A DNA stretch of 64,000 bases from Pseudoleptotrichia goodfellowii (GTDB taxonomy: Bacteria > Fusobacteriota > Fusobacteriia > Fusobacteriales > Leptotrichiaceae). A program made the translations under genes and the position numbers. The stretch's first letter is position 1. The number at the start of each line of letters is the position of its first letter. The stretch is from assembly GCF_007990505.1 (NCBI RefSeq), contig NZ_AP019822.1, forward strand, positions 1,426,001-1,490,000, given 5' to 3'. Below the pieces are notes generated by a model. The model saw only the letters and a program-made list of their open reading frames with translations. It was not told the origin of the DNA and searched no databases. Shown in pieces: positions 53,793 to 63,134 of this stretch.

Positions 53793-53926
53793 TCTGTATT
53801 TTCCTCCTGTATATCGTTATATTAAAATTAAATCACATAACCGATTAAAATACAAGTCTTTTTTTACAATTTATTTTAACCAATGAACAATAACATAAAA
53901 ATCTTTTTTGTTTTTTCAATTTTAAT

Positions 53927-53984
53927 ATAAAAAATCCAAAGTTCGATGATATTTCATACAACACGACCGCCCCTCGGATTTTAT
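53927..53984 (-). terminator. Probable terminator of ligA
   Basis: ATAAAATCC on minus (53976-53984) pairs with GGATTTTTTAT (53927-53937), with a 38-nt loop containing a GC-rich GAGGGGCGG stretch unusual for this region. T6 follows inside the arm. It is 100 nt past the ligA stop. Confidence 0.55.
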
Positions 53985-54085
53985 AAAATAATACCAAATT
54001 AATATTCTTTTTCTCTTAATATTTTCGTATAATTACATTTGAAGAATTTCTTATTCCTGATTAAAATGTTTTTAAAGGGGGAAAT

Positions 54086-56188
<2,103 letters not shown>

Positions 56189-56259
56189 TTAGTTTAATAA
56201 TAATTTATTTTTTTATTATACTACATTGTGGAGAAAAATAAAATAAAAAGAATTTCCGA

Positions 56260-56300
56260 AAAAAGGAGCAGATTACTTTGTTATTTCATCACTCCTTTTT
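56260..56300 (-). terminator. Terminator of yjjG
   Basis: AAAAAGGAG (56260-56268) / CTCCTTTTT (56292-56300), 9-bp stem, T run on minus, 9 nt after the stop. Confidence 0.85.
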
Positions 56301-56309
56301 ATATTCAGC

Positions 56310-57017
56310 TTATAGAAAGTTATAAAGTTCCTTATAACTTTTTACTGTGTACTTTGCTTTTATATCTTCATTTTCCTGTTGATTTTTTAAATTTACCCAG
56401 CATGTATCAATACCGAAGTTTATCCCACCCTGTATATCTGCAATTTGAGAATCCCCTATCATTATTATTTCTTGTTTTGTTACTTTATTTTTTTTATTTG
56501 CTAAATCCAAAGCATATTGAAAAATCCCGATATTGGGCTTACTTATTCCAACATCTTCTGAAACTACTGTTTCTTCTATGTATTTATTTATTTTGGAGTT
56601 TTCAATTCTCGGAATCTGTACCTTTTTTATTCCGTTTGTAATAATTATTATTCTATATTTTTCACTCAAGTATTTACACAATTCTTCCGCTCCTTCAAGT
56701 AAAAAGCTTCCTTCACTCAATCTTTCCAAATATTTTTCACTAAAAATTTTGGTATTATATTTTAAAGAGTTCTTTTCAAACAGCCTTTCAAACCTCAAAA
56801 TTTTAAGTTCCTCTTCTTTGATTTCTCCTTTTTCCAATTCTCGCCATAATTTGCTGTTTATAATTTTATAATCTTCTTTTATTTTGCCAAACTCTTCTTC
56901 ATTACCTTCTTTTTCAAAATAATCAAAATCTTCAAATGTCTTTTTCATGGCATTTTCCTGAGCTTCCCGAAAATCAAAAAGTGTATTGTCCGCGTCTATA
57001 AATATTAATTTATACAT
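56310..57017 (-). CDS. yjjG: HAD phosphatase, YjjG family
   Basis: 235 residues. HAD motif I FIDADNTLFDF (nucleophile D8, D10), motif II IIITNG, Lys in SEDVGISKPNIGIF, motif IV IMIGDSQIADIQGG. The C2-type helical cap and the KPNIGIF context fit YjjG/YfnB nucleotidases, which hydrolyse pyrimidine nucleoside monophosphates including non-canonical ones. Stands alone between ligA and the aldolase, with its own terminator. Confidence 0.88.
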   Translation of the reverse strand: MYKLIFIDADNTLFDFREAQENAMKKTFEDFDYFEKEGNEEEFGKIKEDYKIINSKLWRELEKGEIKEEELKILRFERLFEKNSLKYNTKIFSEKYLERLSEGSFLLEGAEELCKYLSEKYRIIIITNGIKKVQIPRIENSKINKYIEETVVSEDVGISKPNIGIFQYALDLANKKNKVTKQEIIMIGDSQIADIQGGINFGIDTCWVNLKNQQENEDIKAKYTVKSYKELYNFL

Positions 57018-57052
57018 CTTTATTCTCCTCTTTCACAAATTACAAAAGAAAC

Positions 57053-57095
57053 AAAAGAGGTTATTTCAAATTTTCTTTTGAAACTTCCTCTTTTT
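57053..57095 (-). terminator. Terminator of the aldolase gene
   Basis: AAAAGAGG (57053-57060) / CCTCTTTTT (57087-57095), with a second inner stem TTTCAAA/TTTGAAA. 60 nt after the stop. Confidence 0.8.
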
Positions 57096-57155
57096 AATTA
57101 TTTCATTATATCAAACTTTCACTTTAAATTCAATGCAAAATCCAATTTATATTTT

Positions 57156-57776
57156 TTATTCCTTTATTTTTGCCAAATATTCTTTTGCAGCTTTTATTAT
57201 ATCCTCTTTTGATCCTTTTACAATATTTCCTCCTACACCGACAGCATCAGCTCCCGCTTGCAGCCACTCAGCAATATTATCAACATTTACTCCTCCTGTC
57301 ACCATAAATTTTACTTTCGGTACAGGAGCCTTCACTGCTTTCATATAACTGTAGTCAAAATTACTTCCCGGAAACAATTTTATCAAATCACATCCGGCTT
57401 CTAATGCTGTCAATATTTCCGTTACAGTCTGACATCCCGGAACATAAGGGATCTGATATCTGTTACATAATGTTGCCACTTCTTTACTGAACGTAGGTGC
57501 TACAATAAATTTTGCTCCTGAAAGTATCGCCATTCTTGCAGTTTCAGCATCTAAAACAGTTCCTGCTCCGACTATTGTATTTTTATTTTCGGCAAAATGT
57601 GAAATTATTTCCGAAGCCGTTCTTATTGTATAAGTCACTTCTATTGCTTTTATTCCTCCTTCAACACACGCTTCTACTGTTTCTATCGCTTCTTTTGAGG
57701 AATTTCCTCTTATTACAGCTACTATTTTAGTGTCTGTCAATGTTTTTAAAACTTCATATTTTTCAAAACTGCTCAT
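57156..57776 (-). CDS. eda: KDPG/KHG-type 2-keto-3-deoxy-phosphosugar aldolase
   Basis: 206 residues, TIM barrel. AVIRGNSSKEAIE near the start, GAGTVLDAETA, Schiff-base Lys in LIKLFPGSN, and TGGVNVDNIAEWLQAGADAVGVGG for the phosphate site. Splits 2-keto-3-deoxy-6-phosphogluconate (or the galacto form) to pyruvate and glyceraldehyde-3-phosphate. Divergent from iclR, whose relatives often control sugar-acid use, so the galactonate/gluconate side is the natural guess; no dehydratase or kinase is in the window. Confidence 0.9.
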   Translation of the reverse strand: MSSFEKYEVLKTLTDTKIVAVIRGNSSKEAIETVEACVEGGIKAIEVTYTIRTASEIISHFAENKNTIVGAGTVLDAETARMAILSGAKFIVAPTFSKEVATLCNRYQIPYVPGCQTVTEILTALEAGCDLIKLFPGSNFDYSYMKAVKAPVPKVKFMVTGGVNVDNIAEWLQAGADAVGVGGNIVKGSKEDIIKAAKEYLAKIKE

Positions 57777-57816
57777 ATTTTCTCCTTATCTTATTGATTA
57801 TAATTTTTTTAATTAA

Positions 57817-57852
57817 TTCCACATTATTTTCTGAAAATTTCATAATATGGAA
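57817..57852. promoter_or_regulatory. Candidate IclR operator (inverted repeat)
   Basis: TTCCACATTAT (57817-57827) and ATAATATGGAA (57842-57852) are complementary in 10 of 11 positions with a 14-nt gap. Lies between the eda promoter and the eda start, where a bound protein would block transcription. Confidence 0.55.
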
Positions 57853-57875
57853 TCTAATTTCATTTTTCTATCATT

Positions 57876-57903
57876 ATTATACCCCTTTTTCAAAAAAATG
57901 CAA
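57876..57903 (-). promoter_or_regulatory. Promoter of eda
   Basis: TTGCAT (57898-57903), 16 nt, TATAAT (57876-57881). About 100 nt of leader, containing the inverted repeat at 57817-57852. Confidence 0.6.
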
Positions 57904-57913
57904 ATTTTATATT

Positions 57914-57941
57914 TTGACAATTTTGATTTTTATATTATAAT
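57914..57941 (+). promoter_or_regulatory. Promoter of iclR-type gene
   Basis: TTGACA (57914-57919), 16 nt, TATAAT (57936-57941), 43 nt before the ATG. Ten bp from the -35 of the opposite promoter. Confidence 0.85.
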
Positions 57942-57984
57942 TAGTGTATATAATAAATTTATATATAAAGGAGATAATATATCT

Positions 57985-58737
57985 ATGAACCCTCAAACAA
58001 ACAATGTTCAGTCATTAGACAGGGCACTAGCTATTTTGGAAATTCTTTCCGAAAGCGAAATTTTAACTTTATCTGAAATTACCTTACAGATAGGTTTAAC
58101 AAAATCCACTGTTCATCGACTGCTTTCAGCTCTGATTCAAAACGGATATGTAGAAAAAATAAATACCGGAGAATACAGGATCACATTAAAACTTTTTAAA
58201 TTAGGAAATCAACGTATTCAAAAAATTGATTTTATCAATATTGCGAAAAATTTTGCTGGACAGCTTTCATCTGAAACAAATGAAACTGTTCACCTTGTAA
58301 TACCTGATAATAATGAAATATTATATATTGATAAATTTGAGTCCGAAAATATTTTATTTAAAACTGCTTCAAAAATAGGAAAAACAGCTCCTATCTATTC
58401 TACAGCGGTCGGCAAAGCACTTGTTGCTTCATATAGCAATCAGGATATTGTCAATATGTGGAATAATTTTGATTTAAAAAAATTTACGGATAATACTATT
58501 ACAGACTTGGACGAATTTATTAAGGAAATTGAAAAAGTCAGAAAAAACGGGTATGCTTTCGATAATGAAGAAAATGAATACGGAACTTTCTGCATCGGGG
58601 CAGCTTTTTATAATTATCTGAGAAAACCTGTAGGAGCTGTAAGCCTTTCGACTTCCGCCGAAAATCCCGACAAAGAAAAATATATAAATAAAGTCTTAAT
58701 ATGTGCAAACAGAATATCGGGAATGTTAGGATATTAA
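57985..58737 (+). CDS. IclR-family transcription regulator
   Basis: 250 residues from ATG 57985 (AAAGGAGAT upstream; the longer frame above runs through the promoter). Winged HTH 8-70: SLDRALAILEILSES, LTLSEITLQIGLTKSTVHRLLSALIQNGYV. IclR effector domain about 80-250: SSETNETVHLVI, TAPIYSTAVGKALVAS, GYAFDNEENEYGTFCIGAAF, GAVSLST. Probably represses eda and perhaps the GH112 operon, responding to a sugar or sugar acid; the ligand cannot be inferred. Confidence 0.93.
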   Translation: MNPQTNNVQSLDRALAILEILSESEILTLSEITLQIGLTKSTVHRLLSALIQNGYVEKINTGEYRITLKLFKLGNQRIQKIDFINIAKNFAGQLSSETNETVHLVIPDNNEILYIDKFESENILFKTASKIGKTAPIYSTAVGKALVASYSNQDIVNMWNNFDLKKFTDNTITDLDEFIKEIEKVRKNGYAFDNEENEYGTFCIGAAFYNYLRKPVGAVSLSTSAENPDKEKYINKVLICANRISGMLGY

Positions 58738-58767
58738 TATTCATCATTTATTTTGATGATATTTTTA
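58737..58767 (+). terminator. Terminator after the IclR gene
   Basis: TCATCA pairs with TGATGA, extended by ATAT arms with one bulge, then ATTTTTAT. Directly at the stop codon. Confidence 0.6.
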
Positions 58768-58797
58768 TCCCATTCCCGAATTTTTCAGTTAAAATAT

Positions 58798-58965
58798 TTA
58801 CTTATGACTTCTGTTATATACCCATAATAATCCTATCAATCCTGATAATCCTATTATCATTCTTAACAAATGCTCTGTATCCGCCTGTTTTGCTCCTGTT
58901 ATAATCAATCCGTTAAAAACAAAAAATAAAAGTAAATAAATACAAATTTTTATTGTCGTATTCAA
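58798..58965 (-). CDS. Small two-helix membrane protein after the GH112 gene
   Basis: 55 residues from TTG 58965, which follows GGGAGG by 7 nt and overlaps the stop of the phosphorylase gene as TTGA. (An ATG at 58980 would give 60 residues but has no ribosome site.) Helices at about 6-25 and 36-50, ending YNRSHK. No family recognised with certainty. The 4-nt overlap suggests tight coupling to the phosphorylase. Confidence 0.7.
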   Translation of the reverse strand: MNTTIKICIYLLLFFVFNGLIITGAKQADTEHLLRMIIGLSGLIGLLWVYNRSHK

Positions 58966-61130
58966 TTTAATTCCTCCCATATTATCTCGTCAGCTTTCAA
59001 AACAATCGTTTTTGCTTCTCCTTTTTCATTGTAAACAATCGTAGTCTGCTCCGACATTGAATTATTAACATAAGCTATTTTATTTTTTGAAGGATATACA
59101 TGAACTTCACAGTGAATATTTGAGCAGTTCCATTTTTTAAACTCATTTTCTTTGTGAGCCGCATAATACAATGCTCTCATTAACAATCTTGCATTTTGGG
59201 CATTGTAAGGCAATCCCGCTATATATATTCCTCTTCCTTTCCCGAAATCATGGGAAGAAAGGTGTATTTCTCCGTCAGAATATTCAAGTATTTCCGTATC
59301 TTCGTATAAAGAATATATATTTTTCATGCTTTCTCCGAAATCAAAAGACTCTCCCGATTTTAAATCTTCTTTTATAAAATGATTTTCTTGCATTTCAGTA
59401 AAATATTTATCGGTAGAAAGGCTGAATCCTAATTCCTTATCCACCCCCAATATTTGTCCAAGCTGGAAAAATCTTCCTCCGTATTCGTATGCCGAAGGTT
59501 CGCCTATCCCTATAAATCCTCCTCCGTTATAAACCCATTCACGAATTTTTGAAACAAGTTTGTCATTTTTCCATACTTCTCCTCCTGAAAATGCAGTTTC
59601 TGCATCTCCGGCATTTATAACGACATCTATTTCATTGAGAATATCCGTATTTAAAACATCGTCAAAACTGATAAAAGATACATCTACAGCCATTCCTGAC
59701 AATGCTTCCAACACTCCCAAATACGAATATATCTGTTTATAATGCAGAGCATGAGCGACCATATGTGTCTGCCATGTACGAAGTTTACCCCATGAATTGA
59801 GTATTGCGACTTTTATTGCACAATAAGGCTTTCCGTTTTTTGCTATATCGTATATATTTCTAAATTCTTCGGCTATTTTTTCTACACAGTCGACAAATTT
59901 CGGAAATTTATAAGCTAAACTCAAATATCCTCCGTAACCTATACGGTCTACAGGATTTCTCATAACAGCTCTTCTTGCATTTATCCAGTTCTGAATCGTT
60001 TCAGGTACGGGATCATTTCCTTCATAAAAAGTATCAGGGAAAAAATAAGGTAAAAATCTTCCTTCGGTATATTTTACATGAGGAATATCCGCTATCATTC
60101 TAAGAGTAGCTCCTCCGCCCACAGATCCTACTACCGCATCAAGTCCCGTTTTCTCAAAATATTTTCCGTAAGGCTCTGTTCCTATCCAGTTGTCTCCCAA
60201 AAACATCATCGCTTCTTTTCCCGAATCATGCACTATGTCGACTAATTTCTTCACTTCCGAAGCTACAAATTCCTGAATAAAATCAATATAGTCCAAATAC
60301 TGTTTTGTAGGAACTCTGAACGTTGTATTGTAATAACCTTTGTCTACAATATCTTCGGCTCTCAGCCTGTAACCTTTAGCTTCGGCAAAAGCTTCAAGTG
60401 CAGCTACTGAAACACTTGCTCCGTAACCGAACCATTCTACAAACTTTTCCTTTCCCAAGTTATTAAATACTAGAGTAAAATGGTAAAAGAACGTTGTAAA
60501 TCTTACTACATCCGTATCAGGATTGTTTTTTAGCCATTCTTTCAGGTATTCGCTCATATAAGTATTTGATGCAGGCTGTCTTACATCAAAAGGTATATCG
60601 TGAGGCTTATCTCCCCAGTTATTTGTAATATGATTGTACATCTGTGTAGGATCCCAAATCATATAAGCGAGGAAAGATACAGTATATTCATGAAAAGGCT
60701 TTGCTTTTTTTATATTTACACAATTATTTTCTTTATCCAGACTCCAGTCTGAAACAGACACAATTTCATCAGATGTTCTGTCAATTACTTCCCAATATAT
60801 TTTTTCATCATGGATATAATCGGGTTTTATCTGTTCGGTAAAATATCCGTTAATAAAGTCTATTGAAAGCTCTTCAGATAATGCCATATTAAATTTCGAC
60901 ATCAGATAAAGCTGCTGACATTCTTCGATATGTTTTTCAGCAAATTCATTATGTGCCCTTGCAACAAAATAAGTTGTATATATTTTAGTATCCAGTTTTT
61001 TTATTTCTTCATCCAGTTTGGTTCCGTCACTGTCACGAACGGCATCAGCTCCCCATCGTTCCATTAGTTCTTTAGTTTCTTTTAAAAAATTACTTTCTGC
61101 AGGTAACGTAAATCTTCCCTTTTTTTTCAT
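58962..61130 (-). CDS. 1,3-beta-galactosyl-N-acetylhexosamine phosphorylase (GH112)
   Basis: 722 residues. GRFTLPAESNF and GADAVRDSDGTKLD open the TIM barrel. MMFLGDNWIGTEP at 308-320 carries the general acid Asp313. VRFTTFFYHFTLVF, KYTEGRFLPYFFPDTFYEGNDP and MGYGGYL-like IGYGGYLSL are also diagnostic; the C-terminal half has glutaminase-like and beta domains. Uses phosphate to split Gal-beta-1,3-GlcNAc/GalNAc into galactose-1-phosphate and HexNAc. GH112 also contains galactosyl-rhamnose phosphorylases, so the exact disaccharide is open. Downstream of two sugar permeases in one operon. Confidence 0.94.
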   Translation of the reverse strand: MKKKGRFTLPAESNFLKETKELMERWGADAVRDSDGTKLDEEIKKLDTKIYTTYFVARAHNEFAEKHIEECQQLYLMSKFNMALSEELSIDFINGYFTEQIKPDYIHDEKIYWEVIDRTSDEIVSVSDWSLDKENNCVNIKKAKPFHEYTVSFLAYMIWDPTQMYNHITNNWGDKPHDIPFDVRQPASNTYMSEYLKEWLKNNPDTDVVRFTTFFYHFTLVFNNLGKEKFVEWFGYGASVSVAALEAFAEAKGYRLRAEDIVDKGYYNTTFRVPTKQYLDYIDFIQEFVASEVKKLVDIVHDSGKEAMMFLGDNWIGTEPYGKYFEKTGLDAVVGSVGGGATLRMIADIPHVKYTEGRFLPYFFPDTFYEGNDPVPETIQNWINARRAVMRNPVDRIGYGGYLSLAYKFPKFVDCVEKIAEEFRNIYDIAKNGKPYCAIKVAILNSWGKLRTWQTHMVAHALHYKQIYSYLGVLEALSGMAVDVSFISFDDVLNTDILNEIDVVINAGDAETAFSGGEVWKNDKLVSKIREWVYNGGGFIGIGEPSAYEYGGRFFQLGQILGVDKELGFSLSTDKYFTEMQENHFIKEDLKSGESFDFGESMKNIYSLYEDTEILEYSDGEIHLSSHDFGKGRGIYIAGLPYNAQNARLLMRALYYAAHKENEFKKWNCSNIHCEVHVYPSKNKIAYVNNSMSEQTTIVYNEKGEAKTIVLKADEIIWEELN

Positions 61131-61150
61131 TTTTTCCTCCCAAATTTTTC

Positions 61151-62035
61151 CTATTCTTTTGATCCGCCTAAAGTCATTCCCTGTGTCAGTTTCTGCTGAA
61201 CAAGAATATATAAAATCAGCGTAGGTAGCATAACAATTACCATTCCCGAATAAAGTATTCCATAATGGGCAGCTCCCTTACTCGCAGCCATAAGGCTCAT
61301 AAGCCCTACAGGCAAAGTTTTTTTAGGCCCCGGCAACAAAGTCAGAGCTATAATATATTCATTCCAAAATGCCAAAAAATTAAACAGAATAACCGTTATT
61401 ATACTGGGTCTTGCCATAGGCACCATTACTTTTATCATTGTTGTAAAATATCCTGCTCCGTCTATTGCTGCCGCTTCCTCAAAAGTTGTAGGAAGAGATT
61501 GAAAAAAATTGGACAGCAGATAAATCGTGAAAGGCAAAGCCGTAGTCATATAAATAACTGCCAAAACAAACAGATTGTCAAGGAAAAAACTTCCTTTTAC
61601 AATTTCTGTCTGACGCAAAATTTTATCTCCCTTTAACAACATCAGAAAAATCGGTATTACTATATAATTTACATTTATAAATAATCCCGCTTTCATAAAC
61701 GTATTCCAAAATTTTCTTCCTTTAAATTCAAATCTTGCCAATACATATGATGCCGGCAATGCTATTACAATAAGCAATATTAATGCTACAGCCGTTACAA
61801 AAACCGAGTTCCACAAACTTTCTCCCATTTTAGCTTTCTGAAAAGCATCTATAAAGTTTTGAATATAAATCCCTTTAGGCAATGTCCACGGACTTCCCGT
61901 AAACTCCGAATCCTGTTTGAAAGAAGCAATAAAAACCCATGAGACAGGTACTATGATCGATATTGCAAAACTTACCAATGCAGTATAAATAAATATTTTA
62001 TATAATCTGCCAATACTTTTATTTTCTTTTTTCAT
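61151..62035 (-). CDS. Sugar ABC transporter permease (MalG type)
   Basis: 294 residues, six membrane helices starting at 15-35. The EAA loop EEAAAIDGAGYFTTMIKVMVPMARPS contacts the ATPase. FNFLAFWNEYIIAL and the C-terminal QQKLTQGMTLGG are typical of CUT1 permeases. Inner-membrane half of an importer for the disaccharide used by the GH112 enzyme. 9 nt after the MalF-type gene. No ATPase gene is in the window; a shared MsmK/MalK-like ATPase is probable. Confidence 0.93.
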   Translation of the reverse strand: MKKENKSIGRLYKIFIYTALVSFAISIIVPVSWVFIASFKQDSEFTGSPWTLPKGIYIQNFIDAFQKAKMGESLWNSVFVTAVALILLIVIALPASYVLARFEFKGRKFWNTFMKAGLFINVNYIVIPIFLMLLKGDKILRQTEIVKGSFFLDNLFVLAVIYMTTALPFTIYLLSNFFQSLPTTFEEAAAIDGAGYFTTMIKVMVPMARPSIITVILFNFLAFWNEYIIALTLLPGPKKTLPVGLMSLMAASKGAAHYGILYSGMVIVMLPTLILYILVQQKLTQGMTLGGSKE

Positions 62036-62044
62036 TAGAGCCCC

Positions 62045-62938
62045 CTAATATTCCAAAATTTCACGATTGGTTACAGCACTTATAATACCCGACAATGCGA
62101 AAGAAAAAATAAAGACTGCAACTCCGATAGCCATTCCATATCCGTAGCTTTGATTTGTATATGCCTGTTTATACATATAACTTAAAAATACTTCTGTTGC
62201 TCCGTCAGGACCTCCTCCTGTCAAGGGTATTACAAGAAGAAAGCTCAAATTTATCGTACTTATTATAAAGAATGACAATGTAGCTCTTATATTTAGCCAT
62301 ACCAAAGGAAGAGTTACATTGAAAAATCTGCTTATTTTCCCCGCTCCGTCCAGTTCCGCAGCTTCATAAAGACTTTCGGGAATATTTGCCATCCCTGCCA
62401 TATACATTACCATATAATATCCTACAGCCTGCCATATCAATGCCATCGTAATACTGTAAATTACTATTTTCTGATCCCCCAACCAACCGGCTTTAGGTCC
62501 TTTCAGCCCTATCATCTGAAGAATACTGTCTATAAGTCCTTGACCTGGATCATAAATTGCTGAAAAAATTCCTGAAACTACCACTATTGAAAGTATATTT
62601 GGAATATAGAAAATTATTCTGAAAAAATTACTTCCTTTTATTTTTTCCGTAGTTAAAATTGCTGCAAAAAATACAGCTACTACAAGAGTTACTATTGTAA
62701 CTACCACTATTAATAAAATCGTATTTTGAAAGGATCTTATAAAAGCTTTATCCTGCAAAAGACTTATAAAATTATTAAATCCTACAAATTTTTCTTTTTT
62801 TGACAAGGCACTCGTTTTAAAAAACGACATTCTGAACACCTGAAAAGTAGGGATAATCCTGAAGATTATATACAGTATCATAGCCGGTGCCAAAGAAAAA
62901 AATATGAATAAATTTTTGGAATATCTGTTTGTTTTCAT
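62045..62938 (-). CDS. Sugar ABC transporter permease (MalF type)
   Basis: 297 residues, six helices (the first at 11-30). EAA loop YEAAELDGAGKISRFFNVTLPLVW at about 193-216. PLTGGGPDGATEVFLSYMYKQAY and ...MAIGVAVFIFSFALSGI close the protein, as in CUT1 family members. Pairs with the next gene. Separated from the binding-protein gene upstream by 196 nt that hold a long hairpin. Confidence 0.93.
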   Translation of the reverse strand: MKTNRYSKNLFIFFSLAPAMILYIIFRIIPTFQVFRMSFFKTSALSKKEKFVGFNNFISLLQDKAFIRSFQNTILLIVVVTIVTLVVAVFFAAILTTEKIKGSNFFRIIFYIPNILSIVVVSGIFSAIYDPGQGLIDSILQMIGLKGPKAGWLGDQKIVIYSITMALIWQAVGYYMVMYMAGMANIPESLYEAAELDGAGKISRFFNVTLPLVWLNIRATLSFFIISTINLSFLLVIPLTGGGPDGATEVFLSYMYKQAYTNQSYGYGMAIGVAVFIFSFALSGIISAVTNREILEY

Positions 62939-62974
62939 AATATCTCCTAAATCAATATTATTAAATATTTAAAA

Positions 62975-63104
62975 TTAGAGATTACCTCAAAACAGAATTG
63001 TTAAATAATAATATCTTTAAAAAAACTATTTTATATACTGTTGAATAAAGCTGCTAATAGTATTCAAGACAAAACTTAAAACAATTATTCAGGATAATCT
63101 CTAA
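62975..63104. repeat. Nested long hairpin between binding-protein and permease genes
   Basis: Three perfect arm pairs lie one inside the other: TTAGAGATTA/TAATCTCTAA (62975-62984, 63095-63104), AATTGTT/AACAATT (62996-63002, 63080-63086) and TTGAATA/TATTCAA (63041-63047, 63061-63067). A 130-nt RNA hairpin would form in the operon message. No T run follows, so it is more likely a processing or stability element than a full terminator. Confidence 0.7.
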
Positions 63105-63134
63105 TAAATAATTTTTAAATTTATAATTACCGAA

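Noticed and set aside
57847-57984. Longer N-terminus for the IclR protein
   Set aside because: The extra 46 codons run through the TTGACA-TATAAT promoter; the shorter start has AAAGGAG and the normal family N-terminus.
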